A stretch of DNA of 64,000 nt. It comes from Taklimakanibacter lacteus (lineage in GTDB: Bacteria; Pseudomonadota; Alphaproteobacteria; Rhizobiales; Aestuariivirgaceae). Position numbers and translations under genes: made by a program. The DNA lies in assembly GCA_003576695.1 (NCBI GenBank), contig QOZQ01000014.1, positions 62,001-126,000 of the forward strand. Reading direction: 5' to 3'. This document shows positions 37,390 through 47,213 of the stretch, in pieces. How positions within the stretch are numbered: position 1 is the stretch's first letter; every line of letters begins with the position of its first letter. The notes beneath the pieces are model-generated. The model was not told the origin of the DNA. It searched no databases and saw only the letters and a program-made list of their open reading frames with translations.

Positions 37390-38633
37390 CTAGTTCGCCC
37401 ACAGCGCGAAAGCCAGGAAGCCGGTCCGGCCGAACTGCTGCTGCAGGGCCCACCATTCCTCGCTGGTCAGCATCGGCCCTTTTTCGAGGTAAGGCGCGAT
37501 GCCGGGGCCGGTGATCGACAGCACGAGGTCGAAATTCCGCGGCTCCTCGAAGAAGCGCTTCATGTTGACGCCCTTGTCGGCGAAGCGGAAATGCGGCAGG
37601 AGCTTGCGGCCTTCAAGCAGGTCCTCGGCCATCTGCAGCGCGCCGTGCCATGCCTGCACCAGCTCCTCGCTGACCTCGAGGCCGGTGAGCTGGTTGGCGC
37701 CGACCTGCTGCGGGCCGGGCAGCCATTCGCGGTCATTGTCGGTCTCGGCGCGGATCGCCTTCCAGTCTTCGCGCGACAGCCTGATCATTTCGAGGAGCTC
37801 GGCGCGGGCGGTCTTGCGGCGTTCCGGCTCGACGACCGGCCAGTTGATCAGGTGGACGAAAGAGACGAAATCGGCAAGCCGCCACTCGGCAAAGCTGTCG
37901 CGGCTGTTGTCGAGCGGCACCAATATGTCCTGCATCGGCAGCTTGGCCCGCGGGAACAGCATGTGGAAGCTCTGGTCGAAGGCCAGGCGGAAGTCATGCG
38001 CCAGCCAGAAATCGGCCTGCGCCATCAGGAAATTGGCATAGCCCTGCAGCCAGTAGCCATCGGCACGGTCGAAGCGGAAGACGAGCGGTGGCGATGCGGC
38101 GGGCGGGGCGCCAGCCCGGTTGGACAGCGCTGCGATGATGGCGGCACTCTCCTCAGGCGCGATATTGCCGTCCTCGTTGAGGTCGATGCCGAGATCGGCA
38201 AGATCGACCACGATGCCGATATCGGCATCGGCCGGCACCAGGGCCAGACCTGCCGCCGACTGGGCCATGACATGCGGAAATCCACCAACAGCTGGCGGAA
38301 GCTTTCATAGGTCAGCGGCTCGGGTTTGGGATTTTCCGGCACAGGCAGCCGCATCAGCGGCAGCATCATGGTTCGCGGCCCCTCGAAGCCATGGCGATGC
38401 AGCCCGGCGCCGAGCTTCTCGATCGCGACAAAGAATTTGACGGCGCCTGCTGCGTAGGCGGCATGCGGGTCCTCGGCCTTCTTCGCTTCCAGATTGGCGA
38501 GCGCCGTGCTGCGAGCCGCAACCGTATCGGCCGAGAAAGCGGCTGCAATATCGTCGGAAACATCGGCACGCGCCTCGGGCACAAGCGCCAGCATGACCAG
38601 CGGCGCCAACAGAACCAGCAACTTTCGCATCAT
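37390..38633 (-). pseudogene. Secreted EF-hand-like hypothetical protein gene, split by an apparent frameshift
   Basis: Two minus-strand frames look like halves of one ~413-residue protein. The first (from ATG 38633) has a signal peptide (MMRKLLVLLAPLVMLALVPEARA) and reads sensibly to TYESFRQLLVDF, near 38280. The second picks up at 38268 with MAQSAAGLALVPADADIG and continues to 37390. It includes an EF-hand-like loop DLNEDGNIAPEE (DxNxDGxIxxxE). Past 38270 the first frame turns Arg/Ser/Pro-rich, as out-of-frame GC-rich DNA does. A one-base loss around 38270-38285 would explain this. It could be a real pseudogene or a sequencing error. The product is unidentified; it lies between bamD and recN. 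Confidence 0.7.
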
Positions 38634-38681
38634 ATCGTTCTCCGGGTATGTCGGCTTTGACTCCCGGCTCCGCCCGACGGC

Positions 38682-39605
38682 TTAGAACGGATTGACCGAG
38701 CTCACGGCCCTGCTGATCCAGGATTGCTTGTCCTCGGCGGGCAGGATCCCGTCATTCTGCAGGATCGAATAGGCGTCCTTGTACCACTGGCTGTTCGGGT
38801 AATTGTGGCCGAGCACGGCAGCGGCGGTTTGCGCTTCCGACCTGATACCGAGCGCAAGATAGCCTTCCGTCAGGCGGTAGAGGGCCTCCGGCGTATGCGA
38901 TGTATTCTGGTATTCGGTGATGACGCGCTTGAAGCGGTTGATGCCGGCGAGATACGAGCCCTTCTTCAGGTAATAGCGCCCGACTTCCATTTCCTTGCCC
39001 GCCAGGTGATCGCGCGCCAGCGTCGCCTTGGCGGTGGCATCCTGGGCATAGGCGGTGTTGGGGAAGCGCCGGCTCACCTCTTCGAGCGAGGCAAGCGCCT
39101 TTTGCGTGTTGGTCTGATCGCGCCTCACATCGATGATCTGCTCGTAATTGCAGAGCGCGATCAGATAATACGCGTAAGAGGCATCCTTGTGGCCCGGATG
39201 CAAGGTGATGAAGCGCTGCGCCGCATTGATCGCCTCGTCATAGGCATTGCGCTGATATTGCGCATAGGCCTGCATGAGCTGCGCCTTGGTGGCCCAGGAG
39301 GAATAAGGATGCTGGCGTTCGACCTCGCCGAAAGTCTTGGCGGCCGTGCGGTATTCGCCCGACTGCATCTGCTCGAGCCCCTTGTTGTAGAGAGGCCCGA
39401 CGGGCTCGGTCTGGTCGGCGGCGACCAGGTCAGGCGAGATGGATTCGCCCGTGGGCGAGGCCGATGCGCTCGATGTCGATGAATCCCCCTTGTCGAGGAG
39501 CTTCGACATGCTCGAGCAGGCGCCAAGCGCCAACGCAATCGCAATCACAGAACCAAGGCGTAGCCCTGCTGCAAACCGACCGCCACGCGAAAAAACAGAA
39601 ATCAA
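38682..39605 (-). CDS. bamD: Outer-membrane assembly lipoprotein BamD
   Basis: A 307-residue lipoprotein of the BAM complex that inserts outer-membrane beta-barrels. It has a signal with lipobox LALGAC (Cys near residue 30) and TPR-like repeats (LYNKGLEQMQSGEYRTAAKTFGEVERQHPYSSWATKAQLM region and FITLHPGHKDASYAYYLIALCNYEQI). The start appears to be TTG 39605, with GGGAA eight bases upstream; no in-frame ATG precedes the signal. It follows ftsZ directly. Confidence 0.92.
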   Translation of the reverse strand: MISVFSRGGRFAAGLRLGSVIAIALALGACSSMSKLLDKGDSSTSSASASPTGESISPDLVAADQTEPVGPLYNKGLEQMQSGEYRTAAKTFGEVERQHPYSSWATKAQLMQAYAQYQRNAYDEAINAAQRFITLHPGHKDASYAYYLIALCNYEQIIDVRRDQTNTQKALASLEEVSRRFPNTAYAQDATAKATLARDHLAGKEMEVGRYYLKKGSYLAGINRFKRVITEYQNTSHTPEALYRLTEGYLALGIRSEAQTAAAVLGHNYPNSQWYKDAYSILQNDGILPAEDKQSWISRAVSSVNPF

Positions 39606-39685
39606 TCGTCGAATTCCCGATGTCTGATTGGCCGCCTTTTACCCCTCCACGACCCGGGATTCCAGCGGCCCTCGCCTGTTAGATG

Positions 39686-39723
39686 CAGAAAACCCGGCGG
39701 AAGTGTGACCGCCGGGCTTTTTG
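39686..39723. terminator. Bidirectional terminator after ftsZ
   Basis: Perfect 8-bp stem cccggcgg / ccgccggg (39694-39701 and 39710-39717), loop aagtgtga. T-runs lie on both sides: ttttct on the minus strand, where ftsZ ends 30 bases earlier, and cttttt on the plus strand. It separates the dcw cluster from bamD. Confidence 0.85.
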
Positions 39724-39746
39724 CCAGATAGTGTAGTAACTTAAGA

Positions 39747-41312
39747 CTAGTTCGCCTGGCGGCGCAGAAACGCCGGAATCTCAAGCTGATCATCATCATA
39801 GGCGGGCTGCGCGGCGCTCGTCACCGGCATCTGGGCCACTTGCGGGCGCTGGGCCTCGCTGGCCTGGATGCGCGGCTCATGCCGGGCCCTGGGGTCGGTT
39901 TCCGCCGGGACGGCATCACCCTTACGGCTCAGGCCCACCCCGGCCAGCCTTTCGAACAGGCCGCGCTTCTTCTTGGCGGCATGCTCGGCGATGTTCTCGA
40001 TGCGGTTCTGCTGGGCGGCGATCTGGCGCTGCGCGATCGGCGGGAAATCCTCAGGCGCCGGCATACGCGGCGTTGCCTGTTGCTGGGCGCGTGCCTGATG
40101 GATCACTTGCTGCGTCGCCTCGATCTCCTCATGCTCATCCTCGACCTCGTGCTGCTGCACGGGCTGCGGCTGGGGTTGAGGCTGCGGGGCCGGGGCGGCG
40201 CGCCTGACTTGCGCCATCGGCGGCGCGGCAGGCATCGGCGCGATCGGCTTCTTCACCGGGATCGGCTGCTTGCCGGTATAGCCGAAGACCGGACGCGCCG
40301 GGGCTTCCTGTTCGTCCACCGCACCGTCGTCTTCGTGCGTCTCGGACTCGATCGCAAGGCCGGTGGCCACGACCGACACGCGCATCGTGCCTTCGAGCGA
40401 GTCATCGAATGTGGCGCCGAGGATGATATTGGCCTCCGCATCGACCTCTTCGCGGATGCGGGTCGCGGCTTCATCGACTTCATAGAGGGTGAGGTCGGGA
40501 CCGCCGGTGATCGAGATCAGGAGGCCGCGGGCGCCGCGCATCGACACATCGTCGAGCAGCGGGTTGGAGATCGCCGCTTCCGCCGCTTCGATGGCGCGCT
40601 TTTCGCCGGAGGCTTCGCCGGTGCCCATCATCGCCTTGCCCATCTCGCTCATGATGGCGCGCACGTCGGCGAAATCGAGATTGATGAGGCCTTCCTTGGT
40701 CATGAGTTCGGTGATCGAGGCGACGCCCGAATAGAGCACCTGGTCGGCCATGGCGAAGGCGGCCGCGAAGGTCGTCTTCTCATTGGCGACGCGGAACAGG
40801 TTCTGGTTCGGGATGACGATCAGCGTATCGACATTCTTGGCGAGCAGCTCGATGCCGCGCTCCGCCGTCTGCATACGTCGCACGCCCTCGAAGTGGAACG
40901 GCTTGGTGACGACGCCGACGGTCAGGATGCCCTGCTCTTTCGCCGCCCTGGCGATGACCGGCGCAGCACCGGTGCCGGTGCCGCCGCCCATGCCGGCGGT
41001 GATGAAGCACATATGAGCGCCCGCCAGGTGATCGAGGATCTCGGGCAGCGCCTCTTCGGCGGCAGCAGCGCCGATCTGCGGCTGCGAGCCTGCGCCCAAG
41101 CCTTGCGTCAGGGCGGTGCCCATCTGGATGCGCCTTTCGGCGACATTCTGGGTCAGCGCCTGCGCGTCGGTATTGGCGACGACGAACTCGACACCGTCGA
41201 GACGGCTCTCGATCATGTTGTTGACGGCATTCCCGCCGGCGCCGCCCACGCCGAAAACGGTGATGCGTGGTTTAAGTTCGGCCAAGCTCGGCACGGTGAG
41301 ATTTATCGTCAT
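39747..41312 (-). CDS. ftsZ: Cell division GTPase FtsZ
   Basis: A 521-residue tubulin homologue that forms the Z-ring. ATG 41312 (MTINLTVPS) is the typical alphaproteobacterial start with AGGTG upstream; GTG 41321 is less likely. GTP-binding [13 protein letters not shown] and the tubulin signature [10 protein letters not shown] are intact, as is the T7 loop [11 protein letters not shown]. The core ends near residue 320. A long Pro/Gln/Glu-rich linker (about 320-505) ends in the conserved tail [12 protein letters not shown] that binds FtsA. The long linker is normal in this class. Confidence 0.97.
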   Translation of the reverse strand: MTINLTVPSLAELKPRITVFGVGGAGGNAVNNMIESRLDGVEFVVANTDAQALTQNVAERRIQMGTALTQGLGAGSQPQIGAAAAEEALPEILDHLAGAHMCFITAGMGGGTGTGAAPVIARAAKEQGILTVGVVTKPFHFEGVRRMQTAERGIELLAKNVDTLIVIPNQNLFRVANEKTTFAAAFAMADQVLYSGVASITELMTKEGLINLDFADVRAIMSEMGKAMMGTGEASGEKRAIEAAEAAISNPLLDDVSMRGARGLLISITGGPDLTLYEVDEAATRIREEVDAEANIILGATFDDSLEGTMRVSVVATGLAIESETHEDDGAVDEQEAPARPVFGYTGKQPIPVKKPIAPMPAAPPMAQVRRAAPAPQPQPQPQPVQQHEVEDEHEEIEATQQVIHQARAQQQATPRMPAPEDFPPIAQRQIAAQQNRIENIAEHAAKKKRGLFERLAGVGLSRKGDAVPAETDPRARHEPRIQASEAQRPQVAQMPVTSAAQPAYDDDQLEIPAFLRRQAN

Positions 41313-41372
41313 ATTGAGCACCTGGAACTGAATTTTCCCCAGTAGGAATCTTTCTTACCCATTCGATAACAA

Positions 41373-41392
41373 ATGGTTAACAAACGCTAACC
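41373..41392 (-). promoter_or_regulatory. CtrA-like box upstream of ftsZ
   Basis: On the minus strand GGTTAGCGTTTGTTAACCAT lies about 60-80 bases before the ftsZ start. TTAACCAT matches the CtrA half-site seen in Caulobacter, and a second degenerate half (GTTA, seven bases away) completes the spacing. CtrA control of ftsZ is known in Caulobacter; here it is a motif-based inference. Confidence 0.4.
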
Positions 41393-41600
41393 ACCGCCAG
41401 ATTTTTTGAATCAAAATTGACTCAGAATGGAGCACAGGGAGGGTAATTCCTTGACCAGTGGCAGCAGCATTACGCCCCGAAAGCTGAATCACATTCTGAG
41501 CAGAACAGCATAACCGATTGATAAAAGACCACATTCGAGCCAGCCGCACGCCCCCGACGGTTGCTTGCCTCAGGGTGACTGGTCGCTTCGTTTTTTCAGG

Positions 41601-42923
41601 TCAGAAACTGTCGGCGATCCACTTGCCGACGCGGCGGAAGTAACCGGTTTGCGCTTCCTTCATCGCCTGGCGGGCGATGCCCGCGGCGTGGTGCACGTCG
41701 GGCCTGAGCGCGTAGTTGATGAGGCCGAAGGCCGTGGCGAAGGCGGGCGAGCGGGCCGCTTCCGGCATGCCGGCGACCGGCATGGGGGCGCCGAGCCGGA
41801 TCTGCCGGTTGAGCCACTGGCCGGCGATCTCCCTCACCCCGGTGAGCTCGCTGCCGCCGCCGGTCAGCACGACGCGGCTGCCGGCGAGCCTGGCGAAGCT
41901 CGCCTGGTCCAGGCGCTCGCGCACCATTTCCAGGATTTCCTCGAGGCGCGGCCGGATGATGCCGGTCAGCATCGATTTGGGCGCGTGATAGATCGTATCG
42001 ACGCCGCGCTCGCCGAGCAGCGGCACCGCGATGGTCTCGCGATCGTCGATGACGGTCGCCATCGCGCTGCCGAACAGCGTCTTCATGCGCTCGGCATGGG
42101 CGACGGTCGTCGAAAGCCCGCGCGCGATGTCATGGGTGATGTGCATGCCGCCGATCGGGATCACATCGGCGAAGACGAGCTGGTCGTCATGGAAGGAGGC
42201 GACGCCGGTGGTGGCGCCGCCCATGTCGATCAAGGTGACGCCGAGCTTGATTTCGTCCTCCGCGAGCACCGAGCGCGCCGCGGCATAGGGCGCCACGACA
42301 TAATCGGCGACCGAGAGATGGCAGCGCTCGATCACCAGCGCCAGGTTGCGCAGGGCCGCCGGCTCGGCGGAAACCACATTGACCTCGGCGGTCAGCGTCT
42401 TGCCGAACATGCCCAAGGGTGCCGCGATGCCGCGCGCGTCATCGAGATGAAACTGTGCCGGGGCCGTATGCAAGGTGCGCCGGCCGGGCTGATGGCCTTG
42501 CGCCAGCGCGGCGCGGGTCGCCGCTTCGATGTCGCGCGTCGTGACCTGGCCCGTCTCGGTTTCGACCGACGCGGCATAGGAATTGGACTGCGGCTTGCCG
42601 CCCGCCACATTGACGAAGACCTGCGTGATGGTGCGCTTCGCCATCTTCTCGGCCGCATCGACCGCGAGCCTGATGGCGCGCTCGGCCTGGTCGAGATCGA
42701 CGATCGTCCCGTTGCGCGTGCCGCGCGAGGCCTGGCAGCCGAAGCCGAGCACCCGCAGGGCTGAAGCTTCCTTGCCGTCGGCGGTGCGGCGGTTCTGGCT
42801 CACCACTTCGCCGATGAGGCAGCTGATCTTGGTGCTGCCGATATCGAGCGCGGCAACCAGGCTGCCGCGGCTGGCGGCGGGGCCTTTTGCATCACCCTTC
42901 ACGGGCAGTTCAATCACAGCCAT
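41601..42923 (-). CDS. ftsA: Cell division protein FtsA
   Basis: A 440-residue actin-like protein that tethers FtsZ to the membrane. ATG 42923 (MAVIELPVK) follows GAGGG. Phosphate-1 motif ALDIGSTKISCLIGE (about residue 25), adenosine-side VVLTGGGSELTGV, phosphate-2 GVTLIDMGGATTGV, and a C-terminal amphipathic end (TGYFRRVGKWIADSF) for membrane binding. It is separated from ftsQ by 148 bases of hairpin repeats, unusual in an otherwise tightly packed cluster. Confidence 0.95.
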   Translation of the reverse strand: MAVIELPVKGDAKGPAASRGSLVAALDIGSTKISCLIGEVVSQNRRTADGKEASALRVLGFGCQASRGTRNGTIVDLDQAERAIRLAVDAAEKMAKRTITQVFVNVAGGKPQSNSYAASVETETGQVTTRDIEAATRAALAQGHQPGRRTLHTAPAQFHLDDARGIAAPLGMFGKTLTAEVNVVSAEPAALRNLALVIERCHLSVADYVVAPYAAARSVLAEDEIKLGVTLIDMGGATTGVASFHDDQLVFADVIPIGGMHITHDIARGLSTTVAHAERMKTLFGSAMATVIDDRETIAVPLLGERGVDTIYHAPKSMLTGIIRPRLEEILEMVRERLDQASFARLAGSRVVLTGGGSELTGVREIAGQWLNRQIRLGAPMPVAGMPEAARSPAFATAFGLINYALRPDVHHAAGIARQAMKEAQTGYFRRVGKWIADSF

Positions 42924-42947
42924 GCAAAAGTCCCTCTCCCACGCATA

Positions 42948-43059
42948 GATCACGATGACTTTGGAATTGACTTCAATCCAAAGTCATAAACGTGATCGAA
43001 CCTTGAACTGGAGCGGGATTTAGCGAAAAAACCGGACACCACTTTTTCGCTCCCGCTCC
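42948..43059. repeat. Double hairpin repeat, family B, between ftsQ and ftsA
   Basis: Hairpin 1 (42948-42997): gatcacg outer arm, then atgactttggaattga / tcaatccaaagtcat inner arms around a 2-base loop with one bulge, then cgtgatc. Hairpin 2 (43010-43059): ggagcggg...agcgaaaaa / tttttcgct...cccgctcc. Similar paired palindromes are common between genes in Hyphomicrobiales. In the ftsQ-ftsA transcript they would form very stable stems just ahead of the ftsA ribosome site. Confidence 0.8.
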
Positions 43060-43071
43060 ATCACTCCGAAG

Positions 43072-43932
43072 CTACTGCTTCTGACTTACCTTGAAGTTCT
43101 TAATATCCTTTTCCGGCGCCACCGGCTCGGCGAGGTCGACCACGAGCTCGCCAGGGAATCTGAGATCGAGCGACTTGATGCCTTTGCCGAGCAGGCCCTG
43201 GCTGCGATCAAGATCGGCGAGCGTCCTGAGCGCCTTGGCGGAGTCGATCTCCGGCAGCGCCACCGTCACGCCATTGTCCATATAGAGCGTCCACCGCCTC
43301 TGGCCCACGCGCGCCGCGGCCGTGACACGCGCCTTCACCTTCGGCACCGTATCGAGCTCGCTCACCAGATCGGCGACCGCGCGATGGGCGCCTTCGCCGG
43401 TGATCAGCAGCAGTGAGGAAAGCCGTCTGGGATCGAGCGTGCTCATCGCCGTGCCGGTCTGGTCGATCACATAATGCGCGCCGTCGCGCTGCCAGATGGC
43501 GAAAGGCCGGCGTTCGGTGACGACGATATCGAGTCGGTTCGGATATTTGCGCATGACCCGGGCGGCCGCGACCCAGTCGAGATTCTCGAGCAGCGAACGC
43601 GCGCGCGACGCGTCGAAGCCGACCAGCGAGCCGCCGGGCTGGACGCCGATGGCCGAAAGCAGCGTCTCGGGCTCCTGATGCACGAGGCCGGTGATGCGGA
43701 TGTCGTCTGCCGCGAAGCCGAGCGAGCTGGCGAGCTTGCCCGGCAGCTTGCGCCACGGGCTGCCGTCATAATCGAGATGCCCGCCGATGACGAGACCATG
43801 GACAAGCGCGCCGAACAGCAGCGCCACGGCACCGCTACGGGCGAAGAAGCGGCTCCGCCGGCTCGGCTCGCCGCGCGGCAGGCGGCGCAGCAGCATGAAG
43901 AAGCGATGGCGGAAACGATCGAGAGTGTTCAT
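43072..43932 (-). CDS. ftsQ: Cell division protein FtsQ
   Basis: A 286-residue bitopic division protein. Basic cytoplasmic N-terminus (about 1-28), one membrane helix (about 30-50), then POTRA domain (ITGLVHQEPETLLSAIGVQPGGSLVGFDASRARSLLENLDWVAAARVMRKYPNRLDIVVTERRPFAIW) and the FtsQ beta domain. It overlaps the ddl stop by 4 nt. It links FtsB/FtsL to early division proteins. Confidence 0.93.
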   Translation of the reverse strand: MNTLDRFRHRFFMLLRRLPRGEPSRRSRFFARSGAVALLFGALVHGLVIGGHLDYDGSPWRKLPGKLASSLGFAADDIRITGLVHQEPETLLSAIGVQPGGSLVGFDASRARSLLENLDWVAAARVMRKYPNRLDIVVTERRPFAIWQRDGAHYVIDQTGTAMSTLDPRRLSSLLLITGEGAHRAVADLVSELDTVPKVKARVTAAARVGQRRWTLYMDNGVTVALPEIDSAKALRTLADLDRSQGLLGKGIKSLDLRFPGELVVDLAEPVAPEKDIKNFKVSQKQ

Positions 43933-44867
43933 CTGTTCACCGACGCGTCATTGACCATCCAGGTCACCAGTTCCTCGAAACTGTGGCCGGCATGCTTGGC
44001 GAGCTCGGGGACGAGCGATGTGCCCGTCATGCCAGGCTGAGTGTTGATCTCGAGCAGGATCAGCTCGCCATCGCTGCCGGGTGTATCGTCATAGCGGAAG
44101 TCGCAGCGGCTTATTCCCCTGCAGCCGATCGCCTGATGCGCCGCGAGCGAGTATTGCTGCACCTTGCGATAGACATCGCGCGGGATCTCGGCCGGCAGCA
44201 CATGCACCGAACCGCCGGGCGCATATTTGGCGCGGTAGTCATAGAAACCGGCCGCCGGCAGGATGTCGATGACGCCGAGCGCCACATCGCCCATCACTGC
44301 GCAGGTAAGTTCCTTGCCCGGGATGAAGCGCTCCGCCAGCACCTGATCGCCGAAGAGCTCGCGCTCCTCCAGGATCATCGTGGCCGGGCCATTGGAGCTG
44401 TGATCGACGATATGGACGCCGACGCTTGAGCCCTGCGCCGGCGGCTTCAGCACATAGGGCAAAGGCAAGGGATGCTGGGCGGCAGCGAGTTCGATATCGA
44501 CGACACGGCTCTCGGCGACCGGAATGCCGGCGGCGGCGAACAGGATCTTGGACCTCACCTTGTCCATGGCGATGGCCGAGGCGCGTACGCCCGAATGCGT
44601 ATAGGGAATCTCCATCGTCTCGAGGATCGCCGCCATGCAGCCATCCTCGCCCCATTTGCCGTGCAGCCCGTTGAACACGACATCGGGCCTGAGATCCGAA
44701 AGAACGTGGGCGATATTGCGCTTCACGTCGATGGAGGTCACCTGGAAGCCGGCGCGACGCAGCGCATCGGCGCAGGCCTCGCCACTGGCCAGGCTCACTT
44801 CGCGTTCGGCCGACCAGCCACCCATCAGGACGGCGACATGGGTGAAGCGAGGATCGCGCTCAGGCAT
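43929..44867 (-). CDS. ddl: D-alanine--D-alanine ligase
   Basis: A 312-residue ATP-grasp enzyme making D-Ala-D-Ala for MurF. ATG 44867 ([29 protein letters not shown]) has GGAGA upstream and overlaps murB by 8 nt. Motifs: [44 protein letters not shown] and [14 protein letters not shown]. All metal and nucleotide residues of the family appear present. Confidence 0.95.
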   Translation of the reverse strand: MPERDPRFTHVAVLMGGWSAEREVSLASGEACADALRRAGFQVTSIDVKRNIAHVLSDLRPDVVFNGLHGKWGEDGCMAAILETMEIPYTHSGVRASAIAMDKVRSKILFAAAGIPVAESRVVDIELAAAQHPLPLPYVLKPPAQGSSVGVHIVDHSSNGPATMILEERELFGDQVLAERFIPGKELTCAVMGDVALGVIDILPAAGFYDYRAKYAPGGSVHVLPAEIPRDVYRKVQQYSLAAHQAIGCRGISRCDFRYDDTPGSDGELILLEINTQPGMTGTSLVPELAKHAGHSFEELVTWMVNDASVNR

Positions 44868-45792
44868 GCCTGGTCTCCGCCGGAATGCCGATGCGCTTGA
44901 TCTCCCAGTCGAGCTCGATGCCGGACGTGTCCTTGACGCGATGGCGGATGGTTTCGCCCAGCTCTTCGATCTGGGCCGCGGTGGCGCCACCCTCGTTGAT
45001 CAGGAAATTGCAGTGGAGTTCCGACACCTTGGCCGGACCGATGGAAAATCCCCGCAGGCCCGCCTGGTCGATGAGCTGCCAGGATTTGTGCCCGGGCGGG
45101 TTCTTGAAGGTCGAGCCGCCGGTGCGGCTCTTGATCGGCTGGGTGGCCTCGCGCCGTTCGGTGACCTCGTCCATGGCAAGCGCAATGGCGTCCTTGTCCC
45201 CCGCTTCGCCCTGCAGCAGGGCTTGCGTGAAGATAAGGTCCTCCGGCGCACCGCAATGGCGGTACGTATACTGCATGTCGGCATTCGACAGCACGTGCAG
45301 CGATCCCCTCCGGTCAACGGCCCGCACCTCGACCAGAACGTCCTTGGTCTCGCGACCATAGGCTCCACCATTCATCCGAAGCGCGCCGCCAATCGTGCCG
45401 GGTATACCTCTCAGAAAGGTTAATCCTCCGATACTGTGATCGAGGGCGAAGCGGGCGACCCTTACGTCAGGAACCGATGTCCCGGTCCTGATCCGATACC
45501 CGGCCTCGAGCGCCGTCTCGCCGAAGCCCTTGCCCAGCCTGATCACCATGCCGGGAACGCCGCCATCACGCACCAGGAGGTTCGATCCCACCCCGATCAC
45601 ATAGACAGGGACATCCTCCGGCGTTTCCTTGAGCACTTGGGCAAGATCGGCCTCGTCGGCCGGGGAGAACAGCACTTCCGCCGGACCGCCGACGCGGAAC
45701 CAGGTCAGGTCGGCAAGCGGCATATTGGCCTCGAGCCGGCCGCGCGGCCTGGGCAGCCGCTTGAGCAGCTTCTCGCCGTCAAGCTTGACCAT
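44860..45792 (-). CDS. murB: UDP-N-acetylenolpyruvoylglucosamine reductase
   Basis: A 310-residue FAD enzyme making UDP-MurNAc. FAD-binding [41 protein letters not shown], the [18 protein letters not shown] block, and catalytic-site [23 protein letters not shown] with INEGGATA near the end: type II MurB. ATG 45792 shares one base with the murC stop (TGATG). Confidence 0.95.
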   Translation of the reverse strand: MVKLDGEKLLKRLPRPRGRLEANMPLADLTWFRVGGPAEVLFSPADEADLAQVLKETPEDVPVYVIGVGSNLLVRDGGVPGMVIRLGKGFGETALEAGYRIRTGTSVPDVRVARFALDHSIGGLTFLRGIPGTIGGALRMNGGAYGRETKDVLVEVRAVDRRGSLHVLSNADMQYTYRHCGAPEDLIFTQALLQGEAGDKDAIALAMDEVTERREATQPIKSRTGGSTFKNPPGHKSWQLIDQAGLRGFSIGPAKVSELHCNFLINEGGATAAQIEELGETIRHRVKDTSGIELDWEIKRIGIPAETRHA

Positions 45793-47213
45793 CACGCCGC
45801 TCCCGCTTTGCCGGCGAGCGCCGCCAGTTGCTGCGGCAGGGCATAGGCCCATTGCGTGATCGTCCCGGCGCCGAGGCAGACGACGATGTCGCCCGGCTTC
45901 ACCAGTTCCTTGACCAATGGCGCCAGCTCTTCCGGCGCGTCGATCTTGCGCGCGCCGCGATGGCCGCGGTCACGCAGGCCCTCGAGCAGCGCATCATGCG
46001 TGGCGCCCTCGATCGGCGCCTCGCCCGCCGCATAGACCGGCGCCACGATCACCGCATCGGCATTGTTGAAGCAGGAACAGAATTCCGGGAACAGCGAGGA
46101 GAGGCGCGTATAGCGGTGCGGCTGCATCACCGCGATCACCTTGCCCTTGGTGACGCCGCGCGCCGCCTTCAGCACGGCGGCGATCTCCACCGGATGGTGT
46201 CCGTAATCGTCGAATACCGCCACGCCATCATGCTCGCCGGTGCGGGTGAAACGCCGCTTGACGCCGGTGAAGCTCTTGAAGCCGGCTCGAATTTTGTCTT
46301 CCGACATGCCGAGCTCGCGCGCCACCGCGAAAGCCGCCGTCGCATTGAGCGCATTGTGGTCGCCCGGCATCTGCAGCGAGAGATCGCTCACATCATGCAC
46401 GGCGCCGCTGCGCCGGTCGGTTACCCTGACCGTGAAGTGCATCTCGCCATCGCTGTAGGAGGGATCGACGAGACGCAGATCGGCCTGCGGGCTGCGTCCA
46501 TAGGTGATGATGCGCCGGTCGCGCACCCGTCCGATCAGCGCCTGCACTTCCGGATGATCGATGCACATCACCGCGAAACCGTAGAACGGGATGTTCTCGA
46601 CAAAAGCGAGGAAGGCCTCCTTGGCCTTGTCGAAGGAGCCATAGTGATCGAGATGCTCGGGATCGATATTGGTGACGATCACCACATCGGCGGGCAGCTT
46701 GACGAAGGTGCCGTCAGATTCATCCGACTCGACCACCATCCAGTCGCCCTTGCCGAGGCGCGCATTGGTGCCATAGGCATTGATGATGCCGCCATTGATG
46801 ACGGTCGGGTCGAGTCCGCCCGCATCGAGGAGTGCGGCCACCAGCGAGGTCGTCGTCGTCTTGCCATGCGTGCCGCCGACCGCGACGCAGGATTTGAAGC
46901 GCATCAGCTCGGCCAGCATCTCGGCGCGCCGGACGATCGGCAGGAAGCGGCGCCGCGCCTCGGCGAGCTCGGGGTTCTCGGGCTTCACCGCCGACGACAC
47001 GACGACCACTTGCGCATCGCCCAGATTGGCCGCGTCATGGCCGATCGAAACCTGGATGCCGCTCTTGCGCAGGCGCGCGGTATTGTAGTTGTCGCTGAGG
47101 TCCGAGCCCTGCACCTTGTAGCCCAGCGTCGCCATGACCTCGGCAATGCCGCTCATGCCGATGCCGCCAATCCCGATGAAATGGATCGGTCCGACGTCGC
47201 GCGGGAGTTTCAT
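45792..47213 (-). CDS. murC: UDP-N-acetylmuramate--L-alanine ligase
   Basis: A 473-residue ligase adding L-Ala to UDP-MurNAc. ATG 47213 ([22 protein letters not shown]) overlaps the murG stop as ATGA; open sequence further upstream is antisense shadow. ATP loop [12 protein letters not shown] at residues 113-124, substrate GIGGIGMS at about 14-21, later [10 protein letters not shown] and MQPHRYTR. Three Mur domains, normal length. Confidence 0.96.
   Translation of the reverse strand: MKLPRDVGPIHFIGIGGIGMSGIAEVMATLGYKVQGSDLSDNYNTARLRKSGIQVSIGHDAANLGDAQVVVVSSAVKPENPELAEARRRFLPIVRRAEMLAELMRFKSCVAVGGTHGKTTTTSLVAALLDAGGLDPTVINGGIINAYGTNARLGKGDWMVVESDESDGTFVKLPADVVIVTNIDPEHLDHYGSFDKAKEAFLAFVENIPFYGFAVMCIDHPEVQALIGRVRDRRIITYGRSPQADLRLVDPSYSDGEMHFTVRVTDRRSGAVHDVSDLSLQMPGDHNALNATAAFAVARELGMSEDKIRAGFKSFTGVKRRFTRTGEHDGVAVFDDYGHHPVEIAAVLKAARGVTKGKVIAVMQPHRYTRLSSLFPEFCSCFNNADAVIVAPVYAAGEAPIEGATHDALLEGLRDRGHRGARKIDAPEELAPLVKELVKPGDIVVCLGAGTITQWAYALPQQLAALAGKAGAA

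Noticed and set aside
36517-38310. Long plus-strand open frame (about 600 codons) opposite recN and the split gene
   Set aside because: It is antisense to well-supported genes, has Arg/Gly/Glu/Ala-rich low-information sequence and no family motifs; a GC-rich shadow.
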